The notes: generated by a model not told the origin, from the letters alone. A stretch of 64,000 nucleotides of DNA from Lineus longissimus (GCF_910592395.1 NC_088309.1:16120599-16184598); one strand, 5' to 3'. Counted from the first letter of the stretch, positions 23,215 through 34,119 are shown. Made by a program: numbers and translations.

Positions 23215-24450
23215 ATTATATTTATCATTGTGCGACTTATTAGGTTCTGGTGTCCACACTGATCAGTGGAGATTAACTCATTGGGATCAGTAATGGCATT
23301 TTTGGGATATGTTGTACGAACTCTCATACTGTCATCAAATGGACACCTGGGCTGGGTTTCACAAAAAAACTTAATTCAAGAACTAGCCTTAAATCAGTCA
23401 TGTGATGGCGTTTGAGCCAATCAGATACCTCCATTAAGTTCAGACTCAGACTAAAGATTTTTTGTGAAACCAGCTCCATATCCTAAAATGCAATACCCTG
23501 CCCACACTGAACAGTTATGCCTGCGAGAACCTCGAAACTTGATAACCGTTCAAAATCAAATTTGCAGGTTTTTAAAAAGAAGCACACCCTTATTGCTAAA
23601 TCCACTTCTACTAATGCAGCAGTGATGTGAATCCTGTATCAGGTCAGGCATTCATCGCTTAAAATTCACATTTTGTCCAAAACCCGTGGCCAACACAATA
23701 GGTACTCATTGCAATTGTACACAATAACAAGCTATGAGGAGTAAGCGGGGATCCGTGCTGCCATTTATCCCGACAGAGCGGCGTCACTACCATTGCGGTC
23801 CTGCATCGAAACTGCACACATTTTGTGACATAATGACATCGTTTTGCGAGTTGCTGCAGTGTAGTTACATCCTGAGTGTTGAATATACATCTGACGTTGT
23901 GCCACAGGACCACATCAGTAGTGGCGTCATCTGGCGTGGGTATTTTGCACGGATCCCTATTGCCTGACATGGGCATCAGGATTCACATCAATGACCAATC
24001 AATGCATGAGACTCGTCTTTCACCAAATACATGTAAAGCGCAAGGTGCCATGAAATCGGACTATCAAAGTGCACATCAGGATAATCAATCCAAGTAGCAT
24101 TTCTGGCAACTGAGCACACAATACCAAAATCACATACAGGTATCACCCTTGAAACTGAGTGGCTATTCACGGAGTTTCACAAAATAGACAGGTTGAAACA
24201 ACACAGAATTCATTAACCTTGCAATGGACAGACAATGTTCTGAACCCTGCATTCAAATTCATTTGATTTACCTAATAAGACGCCTTTAAAATCATGCAAA
24301 TAGTGTGCTTTAAATTTCCAACGCAAACTCAAACTTTATTTACATCACATTCTATTGAATGTTTGGCCTTCTCCAATGGCCATGCATTTTACCTCAAGCT
24401 TTTCACAGGTATAATGCCACCATAAAAGCCATGAAAGCTAAATGGGGAAA
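23050..24450 (+). repeat. tandem duplication, unit 1 (1,401 bp)
   Basis: The segment from AATGCCTTTAT to CTAAATGGGGAAA recurs immediately to the right with very few differences. The left breakpoint lies inside the right arm of the 22668-23214 foldback element. Identical small open frames in the two units (such as 23659-23976 and 25704-26021) reflect the duplication, not genes. Confidence 0.9.
23351..23474. mobile_element. MITE-like element, intact in unit 1
   Basis: Ends GCTGGGTTTCACAAAAAA (left) and TTTTTTGTGAAACCAGC (right) are inverted copies. The second copy, in the neighbouring unit, is split by the 24795-25438 insertion. Confidence 0.6.
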
Positions 24451-26491
24451 AATGCCTTTATCAATGGATAGATGCAATAGTGTTGCGTAACTGAAATGTG
24501 GTCAAATCCGGGTCAGATGGCGTTTTGCCCGGTTGTCATCGTAACACAGGTGTCGATAGCGTAACGTCATTGAACGTCGTGGAGTTGCCCATCCCGTTCG
24601 AGATACAGGTCCATGATTATATTTATCATTGTGCGACTTCTTAGGTTCTGGTGTCCACACTGATCAGTGGAGATTAACTCATTGGGATCAGTAATGGCAT
24701 TTTTGGGATATGTTGTACGAACTCTCATACTGTCATCAAATGGACACCTGGGCTGGGTTTCACAAAAAAACTTAATTCAAGAACTAGCCTTAAACTAGAA
24801 ATGTGAAATTCGCTTATCAGCGAATTTGATGACCTCCCCTAACCATGCTAACTGAAAAGCACTTCGTCAGTGCGAATATTCATACCGTGTCGGTGCGAAT
24901 ATTCATACCGTGTTGGTGCGAATAAGAGGCGCGTACCATGTTAGTGCGAATAGCCAATACCATCATAGCCGACAAAGGTTCCGTCGAAGTTTGCCAGCGC
25001 GGTTGGTGCAACTTTTCATCGATAAAATGCACAAATACCCTGTCCCTGACGTCCTAATCGGTGAGCCTCGGAGAATGACGCGACTTGGCCAGATGAGATG
25101 TGTGGCGCGCCTGCAGTGAGAGACCGTGGCGCGCGGTTGGGGTGTGGCGGTCAGAGCGCGACGTCGCGTCATCGCTCTCGCGGAGCCCCAGGTCAATGGA
25201 AAATTACCACCTCTAAAGGTCCTGGAACGCAGAAAATACTGAACGGATGTTGAAATCCGCCCTTTCCCCAATGGAGACCATCATATTACAGCTTGTGGCG
25301 AAGTTTGAGCGAGATCCGTTCAGTGGTTTTCGTGAAACCGTGAACAAAAGTGTGAAAATTGGCGAGATACACAGAAGAAAGAAACCCGTGCGAATTCAAT
25401 ATGACCTCCACACACTACGTGGTGTGTGGAGGTCATAATCAGTCATGTGATGGCGTTTCAGCCAATCAGATACCTCCATTAAGTTCAGACTCAGACTAAA
25501 GATTTTTTGTGAAACCAGCTCCATATCCTAAAATGCAATACCCTGCCCACACTGAACAGTTATGCCTGCGAGAACCTCGAAACTTGATAACCGTTCAAAA
25601 TCAAATTTGCAGGTTTTTAAAAAGAAGCACACCCTTATTGCTAAATCCACTTCTACTAATGCAGCAGTGATGTGAATCCTGTATCAGGTCAGGCATTCAT
25701 CGCTTAAAATTCACATTTTGTCCAAAACCCGTGGCCAACACAATAGGTACTCATTGCAATTGTACACAATAACAAGCTATGAGGAGTAAGCGGGGATCCG
25801 TGCTGCCATTTATCCCGACAGAGCGGCGTCACTACCATTGCGGTCCTGCATCGAAACTGCACACATTTTGTGACATAATGACATCGTTTTGCGAGTTGCT
25901 GCAGTGTAGTTACATCCTGAGTGTTGAATATACATCTGACGTTGTGCCACAGGACCACATCAGTAGTGGCGTCATCTGGCGTGGGTATTTTGCACGGATC
26001 CCTATTGCCTGACATGGGCATCAGGATTCACATCAATGACCAATCAATGCATGAGACTCGTCTTTCACCAAATACATGTAAAGCGCAAGGTGCCATGAAA
26101 TCGGACTATCAAAGTGCACATCAGGATAATCAATCCAAGTAGCATTTCTGGCAACTGAGCACACAATACCAAAATCACATACAGGTATCACCCTTGAAAC
26201 TGAGTGGCTATTCACGGAGTTTCACAAAATAGACAGGTTGAAACAACACAGAATTCATTAACCTTGCAATGGACAGACAATGTTCTGAACCCTGCATTCA
26301 AATTCATTTGATTTACCTAATAAGACGCCTTTAAAATCATGCAAATAGTGTGCTTTAAATTTCCAACGCAAACTCAAACTTTATTTACATCACATTCTAT
26401 TGAATGTTTGGCCTTCTCCAATGTCCATGCATTTTACCTCAAGCTTTTCACAGGTATAATGCCACCAAAGCCATAAGAGCTAAATGGGGAA
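24451..26491 (+). repeat. tandem duplication, unit 2 with internal insertion
   Basis: It matches 23050-24450 along its whole length apart from a 644-bp insertion at 24795-25438, a 3-bp deletion near its end and scattered substitutions. The insertion therefore came after the duplication. Confidence 0.9.
24795..25438 (-). mobile_element. non-autonomous Helitron-like element
   Basis: Comparison with unit 1 (CCTTAAA|TCAGTC) defines the insertion precisely. Read on the minus strand it enters between A and T, leaves no real target duplication, and ends in CTAG. A 9-bp hairpin (arms AAATTCGCT/AGCGAATTT, positions 24806-24827) lies 11 bp before that end. That is the Helitron 3' signature: hairpin, then CTRR, in an AT target. 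The 5' end is TTATGACCTCC rather than TC and forms a roughly 36-bp near-perfect palindrome (25401-25436). GATGACCTCC recurs next to the 3' hairpin. Short GTGCGAATATTCATACCGTG repeats lie at 24877-24957. No Rep/helicase is encoded. Confidence 0.7.
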
Positions 26492-26507
26492 CATTCTATA
26501 TCTGCAT

Positions 26508-26663
26508 CTGGTGGCAGGACTAGTTAACCGTCCCAACAATAGACGAGATGGCGGTCACGTCAAACAATGTCCGGGAAGTCTACATCTCCATCACAGAGAA
26601 ATTATGGCATTGCATCAGTAAGCCAATCTATTGTTGGAAACCGTTAACTAGTGCTGCCATCAG
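26508..26663. mobile_element. 156-bp MITE-like element
   Basis: Ends CTGGTGGCAGGACTAGTTAA (left) and TTAACTAGTGCTGCCATCAG (right) are inverted copies, and CAACAATAGA also matches in both arms. Confidence 0.65.
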
Positions 26664-27279
26664 GCGGGTAGAAAGGTCACCATTTGTTCATGGATCAAAA
26701 TCACAACTACTATTTCTTCTTTCATTCAGAAATGTGCACGAGGTACGGGTAATTTGCAACTACTGTCTGACATAATGGATTAGAAGAGTAAAACCCGATC
26801 CACATCAGGTTTCAACTGACCAGTGACCGCCAAATCGCAATTTTGTGTCACAGACAAGTGTCCCCGACCGCCCCGTTATTCCAAGCCTTGATGATTGCAC
26901 CTCAATATTGCATTGTTCACCAAACAAAAAAATATTGGCAAGGAAGGGACGTTTATTTCCCTCCAATATTTCTGTGTATATCTGCAATCGGGAGAATGAA
27001 AAGGTTTTATTATGTTTTACTCTAATAATACATTATGTCAGACAGTAGATGCAAGACCGGTTAAGGGTTACACGAACACAGAGATCATTATTGGAGTCTG
27101 CAGACATAATTTCTTCATTCAGATGTCCTCTAACTGGTAGTATCCCAACAAGTCGCATTCTGACCTGTGAAATAAATACCAGAAGTTCCCAATATTCCAG
27201 CTCTGAAACAAAAGGGACTACAGATCCTAACAAGACATACTGATTAGAACCAAAGCCAGAGGTGGACATGATCATGTAC

Positions 27280-28080
27280 CGGATAGTTTGGGATCTGATG
27301 TCCATTGCTCATCACTGTGTGGCTGGTCAGGACCTGGTGTCTCCTTTTGTGTTTTTGGGATTGGTTGTCCACATTGATCAGTGGTGATCGACTAGACTGG
27401 GTTCACAAACAATGTTAGCAGATAACCTGGCATTAAATCAAACTGGTGTTATCTTTCCGAGATCAATCCAAGTTGAAAAGGAACTGACAACAAATATATT
27501 TTAGAGTGTTGTAAACCCTGCTTCCAAATTTCTAGACAGTTTAGCAAAATTCTGTATGGTCCTTTAAGTGAGGCAGGATTGGCATTGACAATGCCATTAC
27601 AGATTTCTCACTAGGAGCCAAATCATGAGGAACCAGTAGGCCCCAGCACATTTATTTTTAACAGCATTCTCTTTTCACCACTTCTACCAAGACCGATCTA
27701 AATTACCACAAAAAAAGTAAATCACCAGGTGCACCAAATAACCTTCTGGCCAGTGAGCATGCCATACCTAAATCACATACCGGTAAGTTCTACCAAAATT
27801 GATCTTTCATCAACTGTGGAATGAAGTCTAATATTCAATAATCGCCGGGACCGCCTTTTATATGACCATATGATAATCACATTCATGTTGTCGATGGTAC
27901 AAATAATTCCTTCAGGGCCTGGTTAAAAAGGTGGTCCAGGTGAGTGATGAATACTTAATCCCCTGTCATTGTAACTGAGTAGCTACAGCATTTAGTTCCA
28001 ATTAGATCATCCTACATCTATTACACTGAAAATCATCAGATGTTATAAAAGTCAACCTGAAACAAACTTTTACAAACAGG
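27280..28080 (+). repeat. diverged third copy of the 23-24 kb region
   Basis: Islands such as TTGTCCACATTGATCAGTGG, CTGGGTTCACAAAC, GTAAACCCTGCTTCCAAATT and AATCACATACCGGTA follow the same order as in unit 1 but with much lower identity. This suggests an older duplication of the same segment. Confidence 0.45.
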
Positions 28081-28332
28081 TCACATTCTGACATGCGAGA
28101 CAGATATAATAAGTGGTACGTAGGTATTTAGCACCCCGGGGACACAAGCCCACAATAGTGGTGTTTGGATGAAATAAATGTTCCTTGTGTTTGTTGACCT
28201 CTGAAATCGGGAACTGTCCCGTTAAATAGTATCATGCAATGCAGGTGGTACCGGCAAAAAAATAATACGGTGGTGCTGATGAGTAACTAGGTCTTGACAC
28301 TAGAGGTACTGCAGCGGAGACACAGAAAAGAC

Positions 28333-28761
28333 TGATCTTTCTTTCAGGGGGCAATGAGCAAAATGATGTGATACTGTTGTATCTAAATTCAGCCATTCTT
28401 TACTCTGCGATAATTCTCATAGGTCAAGTCACTGAGGTCAAGTTGAGAAATAGCTTTCTTCATGTACTCTTGAAGCTTCTTTAGGTCTTCTGGTTGTGGC
28501 AGTTTGACAGTCTTGTTAAACTTTCTCGTGTCAAGCGTTATCCGAGCGATCTTCGTCACCATCTCATTCCATTGTATCTTCATTAGTTCAATGAAATCGT
28601 TGGCCGTCTTCTTCATTTCACTGTCACCATCCTTTATGGCTAAAGCTACTTTAATATTTAGCAATCTTTTCAGATCATGGCCCAATCTTACCGCAGTTGA
28701 GGGGGATGCTAGGTTCTCCTGTCATCAGCAGCTTGGGAAGCAGTGACAAGAGTAGCCTTTA
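28333..28761 (-). pseudogene. rearranged fragment of the recombinase-like gene
   Basis: Bases 28408-28761 match 35305-35658 of the gene at 30-38 kb almost exactly (98 codons open). Directly to their left, 28333-28407 match about 36018-36089 of the same exon. In the parent exon these blocks lie in the opposite order and are some 360 bp apart, so the fragment is both truncated and shuffled. The coding stretch ends in VKNG and a stop instead of the parent's RVVTIAETR. The copy is also broken by a MITE at 28762. It is a genomic (not spliced) duplicate and probably inert. Confidence 0.85.
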
Positions 28762-28946
28762 GGCTTCTGTTACATTGAAGTTCAGGCTTCACTTTTCACT
28801 TGTCATCTGTCACGATTTCCTTTCGTTGCTCGGCTAAAGCATGCCACAAGTACACAAGTGAATGCCTTGTTCTATTCTTTTGCGAAATTAAATGGTAAAA
28901 TATGACACGTGAAAAGTGAAGGGTGACCTTCTATGTAACAGAAGCC
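28762..28946. mobile_element. 185-bp MITE with TA target duplication
   Basis: Inverted ends GGCTTCTGTTACAT... and ...ATGTAACAGAAGCC extend about 45 bp. TA flanks both sides (28760-28761 and 28947-28948). The parent sequence near 35655 (CCTTTACACACAGATC) gives the empty site, since the copy reads CCTTTA-[element]-TAACACAGATC. TA duplication points to a Tc1/mariner-type source. Confidence 0.75.
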
Positions 28947-29459
28947 TAACACAGATCAAATGTAGTGTATCAATGTCACCACTACGAAAAAACAGAGAAA
29001 GCAACATCACGACTTCGAAAAATGATGTCACAACATCAGTCATTCCATAGAGGCGACGTGCTTTGCTTTTGTCAGCTCACGTATTTCTTTAACGATCGCA
29101 GGGCCTCTAGTGTCGAGACCTAGTTGACTATCAGCGCCACTATATGATTACTTTTTCTGCCGGTACCCCGTTGTCCTTCCTTCATCCATTGTTTTTAAAC
29201 ATTTGTACAAATGATTATCTGTGCCGTGCGAGTTTCAAACCAATGCACAACTTGCACCACGCAGCCTGATCCCAACCAGCTGACTATGGTGTGCATGGAA
29301 GACTATTAATTATACACAAAGATTGCTTGGCCCTGCAATTTCATTGGGTCTGGGCCCGGTTGCATAAAACGGTGTCAGTGCTATCTCCATGTTAAATGAC
29401 GTACAAATCCATTGTTCTTTTACGTCATTTAACATGAATTAGCGCTATCGAAGTCTTAA

Positions 29460-29670
29460 GCCCGTTACACACCAGACGATTTAAATTGCAACCACAAGCG
29501 ACAAATGTTGGAACGCAAATAGTTGCACAATTTGATCCGCTTCATTCTTGCTTTCGACTGATAACCACACATTGAAACAGCGCAACAAATGTCGTTTTAG
29601 GTATATACACCGGGCAGTTTTTTCAAGCTACATGCGACATACGACTTTTATCACCTGGTGTGTAACGGGC
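29460..29670. mobile_element. inner MITE 1, TTAA-flanked
   Basis: Ends GCCCGTTACACACCAG and CTGGTGTGTAACGGGC are perfect inverted copies, flanked by TTAA at 29456-29459 and 29671-29674. A piggyBac-type origin is plausible. Confidence 0.7.
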
Positions 29671-29674
29671 TTAA

Positions 29675-29879
29675 GGCTGCACGCACACTGCAAGCGAATT
29701 GGCCAAGCCAAGCAAAGCAAAGCGAAGCAATCATGCGATGGGAAGCGATCTTGTGGCTGGATCGCTTTGGCTGACCGCTTCTAGTCTGAACACGCCAATT
29801 TAATAAGTCTATTAAATTATTTCGCCACTCCGCAGCGGTTAATTCGCTTCGCCAATTCGCTTGCAGTGTGCGTGCAGCC
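29675..29879. mobile_element. inner MITE 2, abutting inner MITE 1
   Basis: The ends GGCTGCACGCACACTGCAAG and CTTGCAGTGTGCGTGCAGCC are inverted copies extending to about 32 bp (through CGAATTGGC). It directly abuts the previous element, sharing the TTAA/TTA flank. Confidence 0.7.
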
Positions 29880-29915
29880 TTATGCAACCAGGCCCAGATC
29901 TGTTTAGTTTAAATG

Positions 29916-30211
29916 CTAAGCATTTTGCTTCTTCTTAGCTTCAATTATGTAGCTAACTTTCTTTTTTACTGTTTGCCAATATCGCTGGTGGATCAGACCA
30001 TTATTCTTCTTACTTTTTTTAATGGCACTCATGCAATCGTTTTTTCTAGGACATTTCAATCTTTTTATGTTATCGGCAAACAGAGACTGCACTTCTTAAA
30101 GCTCTTCCCTTCCCCATTTTACAACATGCAGGGGGGCTTTCTTCTTTTTTCGCATCCCAGACCCACGACTATCCGGTTCCATGGTGACATCGTCAACTGA
30201 AGACTCATCGT
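29916..30211 (-). CDS. recombinase-like gene, last exon with in-frame stop
   Basis: After TTTTTCAG the frame (phase 1 in) reads DDESSVDDVTMEPDS..., a basic patch (RKKKK) and KWGREEL, then TAA at 30098-30096. Beyond the stop the same frame stays open for 59 more codons (EVQSLFADNIKRLKCPRKND..., later RYWQTVKKKVSYIIE) to TAG at 29918-29916. The downstream part has the look of the SANT/Myb-like tail found at the C-terminus of related proteins in fish and invertebrates. The stop probably derives from a Gln codon (CAA to TAA). Either the protein is truncated or the locus is a young pseudogene, or the base is an assembly error. Confidence 0.7.
30096..30098 (-). other. premature TAA inside the SANT-like tail
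   Basis: It interrupts an otherwise open frame with conserved-looking sequence on both sides. A single C-to-T change on the coding strand would explain it. Confidence 0.7.
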
Positions 30212-31158
30212 CTGAAAAACATTAAAGAGACATTCTTACACAGTGAACCAGCAAAGCAAGTTAACAGGGTTCTTCCTCCTGGCACTGGGTAAAATTCCAG
30301 ATGTTCTCAAGGTGTGGGATAGAATGCATTTTGGTGGTGATTTCAGTCCAGGCCTTTTGCCTGTTATTCTTTTCACTTTCAATCATCAGGGGCACAGTGA
30401 ATGACTCTGTTGAAAAATGTTCAGGCTCCAAAAACGTTTTCAGGGAGATTTCAGTCCAGGCCTTTTGCCTGCACCGCTCCACATGGTCCCACACCGCCCC
30501 AAGTCTGAAAGCATGGGAATGTCACAGAATGCAAGAACACGTGCTTCCAGCTAAAACAGCCAACACAGCCAAGTAACGACTTGTCGTGCAGCCTGCACGT
30601 TGGCGATATCTCTTCCATTTGACGCTTAGCCCTCTCCTTTTGCGGAATAAACAAACAGGACATAGAAACGGATGAAGGAAATGCACAGTTCTCATCGCAA
30701 ATTCATTTATCTCCGCATCGTTATTATTCAAAGCTGTTTGAGTGTAATGTTTGCACCCCCGCCGTAGGAGAGATGGAAGAGCCTGCCATCGCGTGCAAGC
30801 CAGCGGGGGTGTAAAACGGACGATGAGAAATCCAGGGACCCAGGAGGCAGGGCATGAAAAAGATCGTCAGTGGCAGACAAAGCTGATATGACTGGGCTTG
30901 TTACGACGGGCCATTTGGTGGAAGACTTGGGGCCGCATGGAGGGATTTTTTTGGCAGCAAAAAGGGCAGAGTGGCAGAACCCAGCAAGGGCATGGCGCCA
31001 CTCCATTTATTGTTAGGGGAGTCACTGCACAATCATTACTTTCTGCATCAATCATAATGTTCCTTGCTGCATTTTTCGTTGGTCTGTTTAGGTGCACATG
31101 AAAACTTGCATCACAATCGGAAGATGAAAGAAAACGAAAATAGCAGATAATTTCTTAC

Positions 31159-31251
31159 CAGTACCACTGTCTCCTCCATCCATACTCAATGCGTCTTCAT
31201 CATGACTTTCCTCGTTTCCTCCTTCAGGCATGAGTGATGCCATTGGCACTG
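31159..31251 (-). CDS. recombinase-like gene, exon 7 (acidic linker)
   Basis: A 93-nt exon between TTTCAG and GTAAGA, phase 1 in and out. It encodes an acidic linker (PEGGNEESHDEDALSMDGGD) between the recombinase fold and the basic SANT-like tail. Assignment rests on splice signals and phase continuity. Confidence 0.65.
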
Positions 31252-31680
31252 CTGAAAGTAATAATAGACATGACAGACATGGTGGCATTTTGTTATAAAA
31301 GGGCATTGGGAAATATTGGATTTGTCAACTTTCGCCAATGAAATACTCGTTGGGCCAAGGCCAATCTGGGGGCCATGTGTTTGAAGCCGTCTTTAGGTTG
31401 ACGATGTCGTTAAAACTGGAGAAATGCATTGCATAACGACATCGTTAACGTAATGACAGCTTTGAGCACATGGCCCCTGATCGGCGAGTGAACTGAATCT
31501 TATTTTTGCGGTTCTTCCCTTCCCGTTCATTTAGAATATATTATGCGCGTATTAAGGGACCGCAAATACTGCAAAATTAAAACGTCCCAAAAATTTCCCA
31601 ATTTACATGGTTGATTAATCACATAATACAGTGGGGAGTTATTCAAAATTTTCATTTTCTCCAGCAAGAAACAAACCTAC

Positions 31681-31746
31681 CTAGTTTCCCTTTGCAACTA
31701 CCTTCTGCCGTTTCCCAATTACTGCTGGGCACGCTAGTGCAAACAT
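31681..31746 (-). CDS. recombinase-like gene, exon 6
   Basis: A 66-nt exon between CTTTTCAG and GTAGGT, phase 1 in and out, coding for VCTSVPSSNWETAEGSCKGK. A low-complexity Ser-containing linker with no motif. It joins exon 5 to exon 7 in frame. Confidence 0.6.
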   Translation of the reverse strand: MFALACPAVIGKRQKVVAKGN

Positions 31747-32086
31747 CTGAAAAGGTTGCAAATGTCTAATTATGTCTACTACAAAGTATTAGAGATCACT
31801 TGGAACCTAATGAACACGCTAATTTCTTCGTTCGGTGTCAAATAATTTGCAAAATGCCAATTCTCACTTGTCCCTGCTTACCAGTACCTAGTAATTAATT
31901 CAGTTGGGTGCACTGCTTCAACAAGAATGAAAAGCCCAAACAGACCCAACCAAAGGATCAGTCGTGATCAATGTTTACATGACGAGGGAGTCTGCAGCTG
32001 AGTGAAGGACAGTCAAAGTTCAGTTTTACTTGCACAGTGTAGTACTTTGTGGAGGTGGCCACTTATGTTCTAGTTGAAATACTCAC

Positions 32087-32282
32087 CATCCAAGTTGATA
32101 TCATCGAGTTTCTTCCCCGCATATTTTCCTATCAAATTTCTTTCTTGTAGTAGCATTATCTTTGCAATATCAATTCTTTCAATCAAAGAAGATGTCTGCC
32201 GGTAATGAATTTTATGGATATCCATTGTGTGCCCGAGGTGGTTCGTTATCCATTGGAACTGCTGTTGGTTCAAGTCAAAAAC
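32087..32282 (-). CDS. recombinase-like gene, exon 5 (nucleophile Tyr)
   Basis: A 196-nt exon between TGTTTTAG and GTGAGT, phase 0 in and 1 out. It encodes QFQWITNHLGHTMDIHKIHY followed by RQTSSLIERIDIAK. The L-G-H box followed nine residues later by Tyr in an H-Y-R context matches the last motif of tyrosine recombinases, where the Tyr is the catalytic nucleophile. The tail continues GKYAGKKLDDINLDG, as in related animal proteins. Confidence 0.85.
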
Positions 32283-32370
32283 CTAAAACAAAAAGTAGTG
32301 TAATTTGAAACTAGAAGAATCTGAGATGACATAAGGCTTGTCTGACAGGAATTTCGATTCAAATGCACAC

Positions 32371-32636
32371 TATAGACCAATTTCAATTTGGCAGTTCTAG
32401 CGCACACGGGCTTCTGTCAACAAGAGCCTCTTCCTCTTTGGCACGCTATGAATTATGTCGTCATGACGCTTCATTGAGCCGTGTTTTCTGGGTGCATGAT
32501 GTTAGAACAGTCACTGTTAAAGCCAAATTACATCACGTTCCCTCGCGTAATTTTCTCAGAAGGAGGCTATGGTTGTGCAGAAGACACCGGATTGTGCAGA
32601 TCGTGGCTGTTTCGGGCAATTTGAAATCGGTCTATA
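32371..32636. mobile_element. MITE in intron 4 of the recombinase-like gene
   Basis: TATAGACCAATTTCAA at the left and TTGAAATCGGTCTATA at the right are inverted copies. The 150-codon plus-strand frame over this region is therefore unlikely to be a gene. Confidence 0.6.
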
Positions 32637-32819
32637 TGAACATCAAGAGCTGGCCAGAGGCCATGACCTCTCTCTCTGCCTCTGATCTGAAAAGAAGAAA
32701 TTCGCTGAAACGGAGGGATGCCATCTCGTCCTGGGGGTGTTGTCAGGGGGCAAATGTCCCTGTGGTGGGTGTTTGTGGCGCATGTCGGGACCCAGGGTCA
32801 AATACTCATGATTAGGAAT

Positions 32820-33683
32820 GGACCCTCCATCTGATAATTTCTTGGAAATAATGGAGGACTCTCCATTGATACAAATATTCCAGCAATTTTGAAGTTAAGG
32901 CAAAAAATCTGTAGTAGCCAAAATCCCTTGCTGTCAAATGTCAATGGTAAAAAACTGAAATAAGATATGATTTAATTATTATTATTGGTTGGTTGTGAAT
33001 GATGCTTGCTCATGGTTGTACTACAGGAACCAACAAGATGCACAGTTGAATGGATTTATCATTAGTTCCTAACTATGCTTAACAAAAGCTGCAGACTTTG
33101 CGAGGATGTCATCCACCGCTGGTACCCAGGTCTATTTGTCCATGTTCAAGTACAGCAGCAGCGATACAAGCACCTGGTGACGGCTGCGCCGCCTCCGTCC
33201 CCAGTACTGCTCACAACAGTCTTGCAGTTATGTGGAGGCAAGCCAAAGCTTTGCATGTTCATAGTCTTTTTCGTCATGAATCCAGTCCTTCCAATAAATG
33301 TGGACTGAAACGCAATTTATTGGATTCTGAAACTCTTGAGGAAAAAAACATCCATAAAGTATAAGACTGCCCCCATCAGGTGGGGCAGTCACTTGGGTTT
33401 GCAGAAATTCTCTCTCCTCTCTCTGCCCGCTTCCAATCTGGTGGTTTCTGCAGGATAACTAAAAACAGTAATTCTCGTACCACGAAACGTTCAGAATATC
33501 TGAATATAATTAAAATACAGATAGAGTTTGATTTCTGGCTTCATCTGACATCAATAAAGCAGTCAACCATGCTGGGGTGATGACATCTTAAAGAAGTTCC
33601 AAGCATCCAATTGCACAAAGCAGGGGGGAGTCTTCAAATTGACTGGTCAGTCAATTTCTAGCTTTTCATTTAATGACTCTTAC
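32820..33683. other. intron 4, left of exon 4
   Basis: No exon. Two overlapping plus-strand frames at 33075-33364 lack domains. A 9-bp hairpin GACTGCCCC/GGGGCAGTC lies at 33365-33390. Confidence 0.45.
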
Positions 33684-33802
33684 CTGGCAAGTGGTCGCCA
33701 TATATTTACGCATGGTGATTGATGTAATCCGCTCCGGACTTTCCAAATCTGCTTCCTCAGTCATGGTCTTGAGAGAATCATATGCGCGGATGACTCCAAT
33801 TT
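33684..33802 (-). CDS. recombinase-like gene, exon 4 (active-site Arg motif)
   Basis: A 119-nt exon between TTTTTTAG and GTAAGA. It codes for IGVIRAYDSLKTMTEEADLE then SPERITSITMRKYMATTCQ. The T-x-x-R-K-Y/H segment corresponds to the H-x-x-R box of tyrosine recombinases. The usual His is replaced, as is common in the animal relatives I recall (S-T-x-L-R-K-H). Phase 1 in, 0 out. Confidence 0.8.
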
Positions 33803-33992
33803 CTAAAAAAAGTTGAGAAGAGCATTACAAAGGCACTGGCAGGAAAACCACTAAACTGCATGGTAAAAGGATAAAATTACCACAGGATCAGTTAGGACCA
33901 GAAAAAAGGACGCAAATTATTACAACTGGCTCTTTCTACCAACCAGACGGAAAGTAATTTAAAGTTCTGCTGATGAAGTTAATTTCACTTAC

Positions 33993-34119
33993 TTGAATTG
34001 GCAAATAAATAATTATTTGTAGGAAGAATATTTGCAGCCTTTCGGACGCCAGAGTCTGCCAAATGCTCAAGCAGCGGAATAACATCATTCGGAATAATGA
34101 CAGGTACGCCACGGCCAAG
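33993..34119 (-). CDS. recombinase-like gene, exon 3
   Basis: A 127-nt exon between CCTTTTCAG and GTAAGT. It reads LGRGVPVIIPNDVIPLLEHL, then ADSGVRKAANILPTNNYLFA. With the preceding IRGK it forms the G-K-x-G-R-x-V-P-V-x-x-P segment that carries the catalytic Lys of this family, and then the 'N-x-Y-L-F-A' strand. Phase 0 in, 1 out. Confidence 0.8.

Larger units (their letters stand above)
29350..29897. mobile_element. outer MITE containing two further elements
   Basis: The ends CTGGGCCCGGTTGCATAA and TTATGCAACCAGGCCCAG are inverted copies. Internal arms around TGTTAAATGACGT/ACGTCATTTAACA give a second pairing. Two other inverted-repeat elements sit in its right part, splitting the sequence just before TTATGCAACC. 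Confidence 0.65.

Noticed and set aside
23659-26021. Pair of identical 105-codon minus frames
   Set aside because: Their identity comes from the 1.4-kb tandem duplication. The sequence has no motif or splice context.
28389-28685. Independent small gene of 98 codons
   Set aside because: It is a near-exact copy of part of the 35.2-37.8 kb exon, with shuffled flanks.
32363-32815. 150-codon plus frame
   Set aside because: Its first half is a MITE with TATAGACC ends in an intron of the recombinase gene. No domain or splice support.
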